A stretch of DNA of 64,000 nucleotides from Hellea balneolensis DSM 19091 (GTDB taxonomy: Bacteria > Pseudomonadota > Alphaproteobacteria > Caulobacterales > Maricaulaceae): contig NZ_AUAC01000002.1 of the NCBI RefSeq assembly GCF_000428525.1, positions 248,001-312,000 of the forward strand, given 5' to 3'. Positions 27,925 through 35,574 of the stretch are shown here, one piece after another (position 1 is the stretch's first letter; each line of letters opens with the position of its first letter). The translations under genes and the position numbers were made by a program. Under the pieces are notes generated by a model that was not told where the DNA came from, did not search any database, and was given only the letters and a program-made list of their open reading frames with translations.

Positions 27925-28659
27925 TTATCCCCAATCCCCCTGCACAGCTTGCCACAATGTTAGAATTGCGAGTGCGGCTGTATCTGCTCGTAAAATACGA
28001 GGGCCTAATGACACGGGCACCACAAAATCCTTAGCTTGCAGAAGCTCTCTCTCTTGGGGTGTAAAGCCGCCTTCGGGTCCAATGATAATAGCAGTGGGCC
28101 CATTGACACTTTGCAGCATTTCTAAAGCCGGTTTCGCACCTCCCGTTTCATCCGCGAAAATAAGCCTGCGGCTTGCGCCCCAGTCATTCAACATCACGTC
28201 AAGCTTTAGCGGTGTCCGAATCGCAGGAATATCAAGACGCTCCGTTTGCTCGGCGGCCTCAATCGCTTGGAGACGCGCCTTTTCAACATTGAATTTTGGA
28301 AATTGTGTGCGGGCCGTGATTACAGGCTGTAAATATCTCGCCCCAAGCTCGGTAGCTTTTTCAATAATGAATGTCGTGCGGTGTTTGCGAACTGGTGCAA
28401 AGCAAAGCGTGATGTCGGGGCAAGATGCCGCCTCCCGCAGTTGCTCTTTAACAGTCAGTGTCGCGGCGCGTTTCGAAACCACCGAGATATCTGCCCGCCA
28501 TTCGCCGCTCTCGCCATTAAACAGGCGGACAGAGTCGCCCTTGCCCTTACGCAGCACATTGCCGAGATAATGGGACTGCGCCTTGGACAAAGTGACGCTT
28601 TCCCCCTCGGCCAAAACGGCATTCACATAAAGTCTAGTCAGTGTGTAATTTTCACGCAT
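27925..28659 (-). CDS. rsmE: 16S rRNA (uracil-1498-N3)-methyltransferase
   Basis: A 244-residue SPOUT methyltransferase that modifies U1498 of 16S rRNA. It has an N-terminal PUA-like domain (MRENYTLTRLYVNA..., HYLGNVLRKGKGD) and the knotted SAM domain with AIIIGPEGGFTPQERELL and LGPRILRADTAALA. A long open frame on the opposite strand is only its shadow. A palindromic element lies between it and divergent ubiA. Confidence 0.94.
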   Translation of the reverse strand: MRENYTLTRLYVNAVLAEGESVTLSKAQSHYLGNVLRKGKGDSVRLFNGESGEWRADISVVSKRAATLTVKEQLREAASCPDITLCFAPVRKHRTTFIIEKATELGARYLQPVITARTQFPKFNVEKARLQAIEAAEQTERLDIPAIRTPLKLDVMLNDWGASRRLIFADETGGAKPALEMLQSVNGPTAIIIGPEGGFTPQERELLQAKDFVVPVSLGPRILRADTAALAILTLWQAVQGDWG

Positions 28660-28723
28660 GGGATTGCTATAGGGGATGAAGCGAGGTTAGTCAGGGGATT
28701 ATGAGTTTAAAAACCAAATTTGA

Positions 28724-28877
28724 CTCTTCTCCCCGTTCACGGGGGGAAGTGGCCGGAGCGGAGCGTAGGTCGATGGGGGGGAACCCTCGTCTAAAATTGG
28801 TAGGACAGTTCTTAGTCGAAAATTTCCCCCCATCCCCCGCTAACGCGGGTACTTCCCCCCGTGAACGGGGAGAAGAG
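28724..28877. repeat. MITE-like palindromic intergenic element with 27-bp perfect inverted ends
   Basis: The left arm 28724-28750 (begins CTCTTCTCCCCGTTCACGG) is the exact reverse complement of the right arm 28851-28877. Inside is a second nested repeat (GATGGGGGG near 28772, CCCCCCATC near 28826). The 154-base unit has no coding capacity and sits between rsmE and ubiA. It resembles the mobile palindromic repeats scattered between genes in alphaproteobacteria and may carry or block promoter signals for both genes. Confidence 0.75.
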
Positions 28878-28897
28878 GGTTCTGCGGATTGCTTTAC

Positions 28898-29944
28898 ATG
28901 ACCGCCCCCATCAAAGACTCCGACCGTTCCCATTGGGTCAACCGCTCCCCGCTTTCCATCCGCCCTTACCTGCAACTTTCACGACTTGACCGCCCTGTCG
29001 GCTATTGGCTGCTAACATTACCGGGTTGGATAGGTCTGGCCTTTGCATCTCTATCCCATGGTTTTGCGAGTTCCGATTTAAAGTGGGCCATTCTTATCTT
29101 GATTGGCGCTATCGCTATGCGCGGGGCGGGATGCACCTATAACGATATTGTCGACCAAGATTTAGACGCACAGGTCGAACGCACGGCTCTGCGCCCCCTT
29201 CCCGCTGGCACCGTCACGACGCGGCAAGCGTGGATATGGCTCTTTGCGCAATGCGCGGTGGGGCTGATTGTGCTGCTCTGCCTTCCAAGGCTCGGGCAGA
29301 TTATATCTCTAGCCTCCATCCCGCTGGTCGCTGCCTATCCCTTTATGAAGCGCATCACATGGTGGCCGCAAGTTTGGCTAGGTATGACGTTTAATTGGGC
29401 CGTGCTCGTGGCCTATGCCGCGAAGACGGAGACGGTGAGCCTGCCGCTCTTTATCCTCTATGCCGGGCTGATATTCTGGACGGTCGGTTACGACACCATC
29501 TATGCCTGTCAGGATATTGAAGATGACATGAAAATTGGAGTGAAGAGTACGGCAAGACGGTTTGGGAAACGGGTGAAGTTGGGGGTTGGGGTTTGTTATC
29601 TTGCAACGTTTCTCCTCGTTTGCTTGGCAGGCGTATTAGAATTCCATTCGGTAGTTTATGAGATGAATGGAATGCCTTTATCAGCATATATTGTAGACTC
29701 CCTCAGTTTTTTTCCCGCAGCTATTTTGTTCTTTAGCCCCTTTGCATTTATACTATTATGGCAAGTTATAACTTTGAAACCCGTCAACAGTAAAAATGCC
29801 CTCACTCGTTTTAAGTCAAGTTTTTGGGCAGGAATTATATTAATCGCTATAACTCTTGTGCCTTCATATTTGATAGATAAGCATTACAAAGACTATTACT
29901 GCGAAAATCGTCAAAATGAATATTGTGAGCGCAGAGGTTACTAA
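28898..29944 (+). CDS. ubiA: 4-hydroxybenzoate polyprenyltransferase
   Basis: An inner-membrane prenyltransferase that attaches the polyprenyl tail to 4-hydroxybenzoate in ubiquinone synthesis. The first Asp-rich motif is CTYNDIVDQDLDAQVERT (NDxxDxxxD); the second is DTIYACQDIEDDMKIGVKST. There are about eight membrane helices. At 348 residues it is longer than usual: an insertion near 255-270 and a charged Cys-containing tail (DYYCENRQNEYCERRGY) are unusual. The last third is markedly AT-richer than the first two thirds. Start taken at the ATG at 28898 (TTG at 28889 also open). Confidence 0.9.
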   Translation: MTAPIKDSDRSHWVNRSPLSIRPYLQLSRLDRPVGYWLLTLPGWIGLAFASLSHGFASSDLKWAILILIGAIAMRGAGCTYNDIVDQDLDAQVERTALRPLPAGTVTTRQAWIWLFAQCAVGLIVLLCLPRLGQIISLASIPLVAAYPFMKRITWWPQVWLGMTFNWAVLVAYAAKTETVSLPLFILYAGLIFWTVGYDTIYACQDIEDDMKIGVKSTARRFGKRVKLGVGVCYLATFLLVCLAGVLEFHSVVYEMNGMPLSAYIVDSLSFFPAAILFFSPFAFILLWQVITLKPVNSKNALTRFKSSFWAGIILIAITLVPSYLIDKHYKDYYCENRQNEYCERRGY

Positions 29945-30027
29945 CTTATCACCCCTTCGTGAACGCAACTTGTTTGGCACTCTGCGCGTATAGCTCCTAT
30001 CTAGAGTGGACAGAATAGGAGCACCCC

Positions 30028-30555
30028 ATGCTGACCAAAAGACTTTCAAGACGTGACCTCGGATTAGGCGTAGCGGCTTTGGCCGTGACAGCTTGCGCGA
30101 AAACGGGCACAGATGCACAGGCACAAGACGCTATGGAGATGAAAATGAGTGATAATGCCAATGGAATAGATTGGGCAAACCTGTCCGAGCGCGAGTGGAA
30201 AGAGCGCTTAACCCCGATGGAATTTAACGTGCTGCGCAAAGAAGGCACGGAACGCCCCGGCTCTTCCCCGCTCAATGATGAGAAGCGCGAGGGCACATTT
30301 GTCTGCGCCGGCTGCGCTTTGCCGCTCTTCAAATCCGAGCATAAATACGAATCAGGCACAGGCTGGCCAAGCTTCTTCGATGTGATTGAGGAAAATATCG
30401 GTACGAAAACCGACCGTAAGCTTTTCATGGCCCGCACCGAATATCACTGCAAAAGATGTGGCGGCCATCAAGGCCATGTCTTCAAAGACGGCCCCCGCCC
30501 CACAGGACTACGCTATTGTAATAATGGTGTGGCGCTAGATTTTGTAGAAAGCTAA
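30028..30555 (+). CDS. msrB: Exported peptide-methionine (R)-S-oxide reductase
   Basis: Reduces methionine-R-sulfoxide in proteins. The MsrB domain (about 50-175) has both zinc CxxC pairs (CAGC, CKRC), GTGWPSFFD, GHQGHVF and the catalytic Cys in GLRYCNNG. The N-terminus carries SRRDLGLGVAALAVTAC, a twin-arginine-like motif joined to a lipobox-like VTAC, so export by Tat and possible lipidation are predicted. This would make it an envelope repair enzyme rather than the usual cytosolic form. Confidence 0.9.
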   Translation: MLTKRLSRRDLGLGVAALAVTACAKTGTDAQAQDAMEMKMSDNANGIDWANLSEREWKERLTPMEFNVLRKEGTERPGSSPLNDEKREGTFVCAGCALPLFKSEHKYESGTGWPSFFDVIEENIGTKTDRKLFMARTEYHCKRCGGHQGHVFKDGPRPTGLRYCNNGVALDFVES

Positions 30556-30689
30556 TTTTCAAGAGGCATAATAATCTGCCGACTCGCCTTACCAAAGACT
30601 TAATCCTCGCTGAAATTTCATAAAATTTCATGCTTGCTAAAACACAGAATCTGTCGCAAGTTTTAGTCATTGTTAGCCGTCCCATAGTG

Positions 30690-30910
30690 GGGCCGCGTTT
30701 ATGAAAGGAGGTCGATTTTGTTTATCTATTTTGAGGGGTCTGCCCGAAGCTGTTAGATCAGCCCTTTCGTAAAGCCTTGGCGTAAAAACCACATGGGGCT
30801 TTCACGCTAGATTGGGTAAAGACATATCTATCTTGAAACCAAGCATGGCGCTTGGTGAGACCCAAACTTCAAAGAGAAGCCGCTACATACTGTGTAGCGG
30901 CTTTTTCTTT
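30690..30910 (+). ncRNA. Candidate small RNA or attenuator leader ending in a strong terminator
   Basis: In the 411 bases between msrB and the marR-like start no ordinary gene is found. The stretch ends in a strong terminator (30878-30906). Before it a nested structure is visible: TTGGGT (30812-30817) pairs with ACCCAA (30860-30865) around an inner CCAAGC/GCTTGG hairpin (30839-30855). Near the start, GAAAGGAGGT (30703-30712) is fully complementary to the 3' end of 16S rRNA; a 12-codon frame from a TTG at 30718 follows it. It is either a stand-alone small RNA or a leader with a short peptide controlling the downstream regulator. No known RNA family recognised. Confidence 0.45.
30878..30906 (+). 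terminator. Rho-independent terminator upstream of the marR-like gene
   Basis: A perfect 10-bp stem (AGCCGCTACA / TGTAGCGGCT) with a 5-base loop, followed by TTTTT. No protein gene ends directly before it; msrB stops 323 bases upstream, so it most likely ends a small RNA or an attenuated leader. Confidence 0.88.
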
Positions 30911-30966
30911 TGTAATTTGCTTGCATTCCTTTATTACTTTGCATGTGTAATATATTGGACTTATTT

Positions 30967-31401
30967 ATGGCTATTGCCCGCCCTGTTGACCGCCGCCTTT
31001 TTTTTATAATGGATCGCGCCCATACACGCTTATCAAAAGAGGCTGACAATTATTTGGCCAAAAATGCAGGTATCAGTACATCTCAAGCCGCGGTTCTTAT
31101 TTATCTGGGCTATCATGATCGCTGCCGCCTTACAGATTTGGCGGACGGAACCGGACGGAACAATGCAGCCATTACTGGTCTCGTTGGCAGAATGGAAGCC
31201 GATGAGTTATTGGAGCGCATAATCCTTACCTCAGATCGTCGAGCCAAAGCTGTGGCTCTAACTGATAAAGGATGGGCCTTAAGAGAGCAGGTTATGAATG
31301 ATTTTCGCGATTTCAATGACAAATTGGTCAAAGGTCTTACTGATTCGGAAATCGAAACAGTTCTAAAGTTTCTGGCTCTTGCGCCAGAAAATGTCTCCTG
31401 A
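30967..31401 (+). CDS. MarR-family transcriptional regulator
   Basis: A 144-residue winged-helix regulator. The recognition region is RLTDLADGTGRNNAAITGLVGRMEADELLER and the wing LTSDRRAKAVALTDKG, the classic MarR layout. I start it at the ATG at 30967, which has GGA at a suitable distance; an ATG at 30943 has no ribosome binding site. Just upstream, TTAC...TGCA...GTAA (30934-30950) forms an imperfect palindrome that may be its own operator. Its targets and ligand are unknown. Confidence 0.87.
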   Translation: MAIARPVDRRLFFIMDRAHTRLSKEADNYLAKNAGISTSQAAVLIYLGYHDRCRLTDLADGTGRNNAAITGLVGRMEADELLERIILTSDRRAKAVALTDKGWALREQVMNDFRDFNDKLVKGLTDSEIETVLKFLALAPENVS

Positions 31402-31444
31402 TCCGCTGATTATTGGCTCAAATTGACAAAAAATGACAAGCCTG

Positions 31445-31460
31445 TGTGACCAAAGTCACA
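31445..31460. promoter_or_regulatory. Perfect CRP/FNR-superfamily-type site
   Basis: TGTGA-CCAAAG-TCACA matches the CRP consensus TGTGA-N6-TCACA in all ten conserved positions and is palindromic over its outer six bases. A possible -10 (TATGGT, 31478-31483) places its centre near -38 to -41, an activating class II position. It would control the secreted-protein gene at 31530. Confidence 0.55.
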
Positions 31461-31529
31461 ATTCTCATACCTTAACATATGGTAACCTCAATCTGAGCAA
31501 AGAGCCCACACTCATGTTCGGAGGCGCAT

Positions 31530-31964
31530 ATGAAACTTATAAAGAGAGCTTTTTTAGTCATTTCATTATCGGCTATTCTATTTGCAAACGGAACACACGA
31601 CCCAACATGGGCGCAAGAGCAAATCGTTCCAGCTATCACAGGTTCAACCCCTGCCAGAACGGTTCAGACCTCCGCCGAGGATATCACCTTAACCAATAGC
31701 TGTATCGAATCCGGCAAAGAGAAAATATACTGTCTTTGCGTAACAAAAATATTCAAGAACGAAATGTCCGTTCATGAATATAGAGGGGCCGTATCACTAT
31801 ATGGCCAAGAGAACAATTCCTCTCCGATATTAGAAAATAACAACTACTCGCAAACAGATATCAACGAAATAAAAGCGCGGATGAAGGATCTATCAACTGA
31901 GAAAATGTTCAGAACGCGCTGCAATCGCGCGGAGATCTACTTCGCTTCTGCGACAGAGAGTTAG
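31530..31964 (+). CDS. Small secreted protein of unknown function
   Basis: A 144-residue protein with a signal peptide (MKLIKRAFLVISLSAILFA, then a probable cut after TWA). The mature part has four Cys, including CLC within IYCLCVTKIFKNEMS, and is otherwise polar. I recognise no family. A strong ribosome site (GGAGG) lies six bases before the ATG, and a CRP-type site is upstream, so it is probably a regulated, well-translated envelope protein. It lies upstream of a DsbA/FrnE-like gene, which may or may not be relevant to its cysteines. Confidence 0.72.
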   Translation: MKLIKRAFLVISLSAILFANGTHDPTWAQEQIVPAITGSTPARTVQTSAEDITLTNSCIESGKEKIYCLCVTKIFKNEMSVHEYRGAVSLYGQENNSSPILENNNYSQTDINEIKARMKDLSTEKMFRTRCNRAEIYFASATES

Positions 31965-31996
31965 ACAGCCACGACAGACTCGTCTAAACGCCGCAT

Positions 31997-32680
31997 ATGG
32001 CAAAAAAAAATTCAGGCAAATCCGCGAGCACACCCATACAGGTTGATATCGTTTCTGATATCGTATGTCCGTGGTGTTGGCTTGGGGTGAAGTATTTTCA
32101 AAAAGCGGCGAAACAATCGGGCCTTGATATAAATCTCACGTGGCGGCCATATATGTTGGACCCGTCTGTGCCCGAAGGCGGCGTGCCCTATAACGATTAT
32201 ATGAAACAGAAATTTGGTACAGATGGACCGAATAATCGCTTCAAAGCCATGCGGGAGGCTCTTGAAGAGGCCGCCCCCAAAGTTGGTATCGATTTCAAAT
32301 TCGGGCAAATACCTATGCGCCCAAATACGCTCAACGCTCACAGATTACTGAAATGGGCGCAAGGACAAGATTTAGGCGACGCTGCATCTGAAGCTCTTTT
32401 TCAAGCCTTTTTCACAGACCTAGAAGATGTAGGAGATGTTGAGACCCTCACGAATGTCGCCGCCGAAATTGGCATGGATGCGGAGCTTGTGGGGGAGCTT
32501 TTGACTAAGGATGATGATAAGAATACGGTTCGCGAAGAAATCCTGTTCTTTAGAAATCTCGGCGTAAACGGCGTGCCATGCTTTATTTACAATGGACAAT
32601 TTGCCGTACAAGGGGCACAGCCTGTGGAGGCGCATCTAAAAGCGCTTAATCAGGCGGCAAAGTTACCGCCTGCTACATAA
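31997..32680 (+). CDS. DsbA-family (FrnE-like) thiol oxidoreductase
   Basis: A 227-residue thioredoxin-fold protein with a helical insertion. The active site is CPWC in VDIVSDIVCPWCWLGV, and the cis-Pro loop is NGVPCFIY. There is no signal peptide, so it is cytosolic, as FrnE-type proteins are. Relatives act as disulfide isomerases or oxidoreductases in stress responses. The MAPEG gene follows 16 bases later, probably in the same transcript. Confidence 0.88.
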   Translation: MAKKNSGKSASTPIQVDIVSDIVCPWCWLGVKYFQKAAKQSGLDINLTWRPYMLDPSVPEGGVPYNDYMKQKFGTDGPNNRFKAMREALEEAAPKVGIDFKFGQIPMRPNTLNAHRLLKWAQGQDLGDAASEALFQAFFTDLEDVGDVETLTNVAAEIGMDAELVGELLTKDDDKNTVREEILFFRNLGVNGVPCFIYNGQFAVQGAQPVEAHLKALNQAAKLPPAT

Positions 32681-32696
32681 ACTTTAGGGGATACTC

Positions 32697-33101
32697 ATGA
32701 CAACTTTCCAAATCGTTGCATTTTACATTGCACTTCATCTGATACTCGCTCCCATTCTGATGTTTCGTGTCGGACAAGTCCGTATTAAAGAAAAAATTAG
32801 CTTGGGAGACGGAAACAGCCCCGCCCTATTCGCCCGCATAAGAGCTCACGGAAACTATGTGGAAACCGCACCATTCGCACTTATTGGCCTCTTCGCACTC
32901 GCTATGATGAATGCGCATCCAATCGCTCTGCACCTCTTTGGAAGTGTTTTCTTATTCGGGCGCCTTCTTCACGCACATGGCATGGCGCAGAAAAACGCCA
33001 ATGGTAAAGGCCGGGTGATTGGCATGATGATGACGCTTTTTACCTTCTTCGGGACTGCGGTTTATCTTCTCTACCTAATTTTCACTTTCACAATTAACTA
33101 G
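32697..33101 (+). CDS. MAPEG-family membrane protein
   Basis: A 134-residue protein with four hydrophobic segments. The MAPEG blocks are FRVGQVRIKEKISLGDG, RIRAHGNYVETAPFALIGL and LFGRLLHAHGM. Eukaryotic relatives are membrane glutathione S-transferases or leukotriene synthases; bacterial members probably conjugate glutathione to lipophilic compounds. gshA in the same window shows the cell makes glutathione. Confidence 0.88.
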   Translation: MTTFQIVAFYIALHLILAPILMFRVGQVRIKEKISLGDGNSPALFARIRAHGNYVETAPFALIGLFALAMMNAHPIALHLFGSVFLFGRLLHAHGMAQKNANGKGRVIGMMMTLFTFFGTAVYLLYLIFTFTIN

Positions 33102-33107
33102 GTTCAC

Positions 33108-34466
33108 ATGGCTCTAGATGACCCGATAAGTGCCGCAGCGCTCGCGCCGACACTTAAAAAACTATTGGCAAAAGCTAAGTTTTACGGCGCGACACAAGCG
33201 GATGCTGTGGCAACCCATGGACGCTCATCCGCTATTGTGGTGCGCGGCGGGGAACTCGAAGATGTTGATAATAGCGAAGGCCGAGACATTGGCTTACGCG
33301 TAATTGTCGGACAGCGCCAAGCCTGTGTTTCAAGCTCAGATATATCCGATACCTCCATAGATCAACTTGCAGAGCGCGCGGTCGCAATGGCTAAATTGGC
33401 GCCCGAAGACCCCTATTGCGGCCTTGCAGATGAAAGCCAGCTAGATACGCATTATGCCGATTTGGATTTATATGATGATACGCCGATAACGCCGGCTCAG
33501 CTTAAATCGCGCGCTTTGGAAGTAGAGGGAGCCGCCCTCACCGTGAAAGGCGTACAGCAAGCTGAAGGCGCTAATGCTAGCCATGCGACCTCGGCAATAC
33601 ATTTCATGACAAGCCATGGTTTCTCGCAAGGATGGCTCTCTTCACGCCATGGCCTTTCCGTCTCGGCTATTGCCGAATCTGGCGGCGCGATGGAGCGTGA
33701 CTTTGACTATGATGGCACAAGGTGGCTTACTGACTTAAAATCACCGGAAGAGATTGGCCGCACAGCCGGGGAACGAACCATCGCGCGCCTCGGATCAAAA
33801 CAAATGAGCTCAGGCGCTATGCCCGTTATCTTTGATCAACGCGTTTCAGGGGCTCTAGTCGCTGCAATGGTCAGCGCTATTACAGGGCCGTCCATTGCCA
33901 GAGGCGTATCCTTTCTGAAAGACAAAATGGGTAAAACGATTTTTAACCCAGATATTCAAGTCATCGACGACCCCCTTATGCCGCGTGGGCATGGCTCACG
34001 CCCTTATGACGGCGAGGGTATCGTTCCTGTCACGCGCCACCTTATTAAAGACGGTGCCTTGCAAACATGGCTACTAAACTGTGCATCCGCTAAGCAATTG
34101 GGCCTAAAAACAACGGGACACGCAACACGCGGGATCGGCTCGCCTCCAGGTGTATCAGCCACGAATAGCTATATGGCTAATGGCGAAAAATCGCAAGAAC
34201 AACTAATGAAAGATATAGGTGAAGGCCTGCTAATTACCGAAATGTTCGGCCCGTCTCTTAACGCCAATACAGGTGACTATTCTGTCGGAGTTGCGGGTTT
34301 CAAAATTGACAAAGGGGCGATGTCCTACCCTGTGAACGAAATTACGATCGCAGGTAATCTTCTCGAAATGTACAAAACAGTCATTCCTGCTAATAATTTG
34401 AAATTTGACGCCGCAACTGTGGCCCCCTCACTGCTTACAGAAGGTCTGACGATTGCCGGAAGCTGA
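33108..34466 (+). CDS. pmbA: TldE/PmbA-family metalloprotease subunit
   Basis: The non-catalytic partner of the TldD/TldE (PmbA) protease that processes peptides such as microcins and degrades CcdA. At 452 residues it is normal length. Visible family blocks are VRGGELEDVDNSEGRDIGLRV, GTDFGFD-like DFDYDGTRWL, and the C-terminal GVSATNSYM and TGDYSVGVAGFKI. pmbA heading an IMPase-DUF4170-lipid A cluster is a standard alphaproteobacterial order. Its stop overlaps the IMPase start by 14 bases. Confidence 0.92.
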   Translation: MALDDPISAAALAPTLKKLLAKAKFYGATQADAVATHGRSSAIVVRGGELEDVDNSEGRDIGLRVIVGQRQACVSSSDISDTSIDQLAERAVAMAKLAPEDPYCGLADESQLDTHYADLDLYDDTPITPAQLKSRALEVEGAALTVKGVQQAEGANASHATSAIHFMTSHGFSQGWLSSRHGLSVSAIAESGGAMERDFDYDGTRWLTDLKSPEEIGRTAGERTIARLGSKQMSSGAMPVIFDQRVSGALVAAMVSAITGPSIARGVSFLKDKMGKTIFNPDIQVIDDPLMPRGHGSRPYDGEGIVPVTRHLIKDGALQTWLLNCASAKQLGLKTTGHATRGIGSPPGVSATNSYMANGEKSQEQLMKDIGEGLLITEMFGPSLNANTGDYSVGVAGFKIDKGAMSYPVNEITIAGNLLEMYKTVIPANNLKFDAATVAPSLLTEGLTIAGS

Positions 34467-35574
34467 TGATATCTGCGTGTCTTATGCTGAAGATTTAGCC
34501 CTTATAAAAAAGGCCGTTTACTCAGCAGGGAAGATCGCCAGAGACGCTTATGAAGCGAATGACTCCCAGGTTTGGGACAAGTCCAATAATTCCCCTGTCA
34601 CAGATGCGGATATTGCGGTCAATAATTACCTTCTAAAAACACTCTGTGAAGCCAGGCCAGGCTATGGCTGGCTATCAGAAGAAACCAAAGATGACCATTC
34701 CCGCCATGCCTGCCCTCGGACTTTTGTTGTAGATCCGATTGATGGCACACGTGCTTTTATTGACCGCACACCTAATTTCGCGGTGTCAGTCGCCATCATT
34801 CAAGACGGAAAATCAATCGCAGGTGCGCTCTATAATCCACTGAAAGATGAGATGTTCGAAGCCACATTGGGCGGCGGCGCTAAGCTAAACAACACCCCCA
34901 TACAGTCTGTCGATTGCGAAATCATAGACGGCATTCGCATGGTTGGCTATGCGCGTAAATTCCGCCGCTTAGGTTGGCCGGATATGGATTGTCATGTGGT
35001 AAACTCTATGGCTTATCGCATGGCTTTAGTCGCTTGCGGTCAAGCGGATGCGACGGTGGCTTTTACACCAAAATCTGATTGGGATGTTGCTGCAGCCCAG
35101 CTTATTGCGTCAGAGGCAGGCGCAATCGTAACGAATTTAAACGGCGTAGCCCCCAGCTATGATGGAAAAACCACTAGCGGGTTAGGTATCATTTGTGCTG
35201 GCAAGACTCTCCACGCTTTGTTATTAACTCGAATTAGACCCGTCATCGCGCAATTTCAAAAGAGCGATGACAAAATTAGAGATTTTGGATTCATGGGAAC
35301 AACCCAGACCGATAGAGTATTAAAGGACCGCAATATGTCAGAAAACATGCAACTCCTTCACCTTGTTATTGGCGGCGAACTTGTTGACCCCAATAAAACC
35401 GAATTTAAAGACTTAACCGCTGTTGATTTCGTCGGGGCTTATGCCAATTTTGCCGAGGCTCATGCCGCTTGGAAAGGCGCTGCTCAACGCACTGTAGATA
35501 ACGCCCATATGCGCTATTTCGTACTGCATGCGCATGAGCTGATTGATCCCGATAAAGACGGCATCATTGGCTGA
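34453..35574 (+). CDS. Inositol-monophosphatase-family (CysQ-like) phosphatase fused to a DUF4170 domain
   Basis: Residues 1-270 are an IMPase-type phosphatase: EETKD and DPIDGTRAFI (metal site) and SDWDVAAAQLI. Residues 295-373 are a DUF4170 domain (LHLVIGGELVDPNK ... AAQRTVDNAHMRYFVLHAHEL), normally a separate small gene in this cluster. The linker has no stop, so one 373-residue protein is predicted. At residue 295 there is also an ATG (35335) preceded by AAAGGA at 7 bases, so DUF4170 could be made alone too. The gene starts with TTG (AAGG upstream) inside pmbA. Its exact substrate (PAP, inositol phosphate or other) is open. Confidence 0.85.
   Translation: MPEADDICVSYAEDLALIKKAVYSAGKIARDAYEANDSQVWDKSNNSPVTDADIAVNNYLLKTLCEARPGYGWLSEETKDDHSRHACPRTFVVDPIDGTRAFIDRTPNFAVSVAIIQDGKSIAGALYNPLKDEMFEATLGGGAKLNNTPIQSVDCEIIDGIRMVGYARKFRRLGWPDMDCHVVNSMAYRMALVACGQADATVAFTPKSDWDVAAAQLIASEAGAIVTNLNGVAPSYDGKTTSGLGIICAGKTLHALLLTRIRPVIAQFQKSDDKIRDFGFMGTTQTDRVLKDRNMSENMQLLHLVIGGELVDPNKTEFKDLTAVDFVGAYANFAEAHAAWKGAAQRTVDNAHMRYFVLHAHELIDPDKDGIIG

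Noticed and set aside
27914-28570. A 218-codon open frame on the plus strand
   Set aside because: It lies wholly antisense to rsmE, which has clear family motifs; the frame has no recognisable domain and no good ribosome site.
28724-28877. CRISPR-like repeat
   Set aside because: It is one inverted pair, not a series of direct repeats with spacers; no cas genes nearby.
30812-31009. A 65-codon frame ending in a hydrophobic stretch
   Set aside because: It runs through the strong terminator at 30878-30906 and overlaps the marR-like gene; no ribosome site.
31638-31660. GGTTCAACCCC-like string recalling a tRNA T-loop
   Set aside because: It lies inside a signal-peptide-bearing coding gene and no acceptor or anticodon stem surrounds it. 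I found no tRNA in the window.
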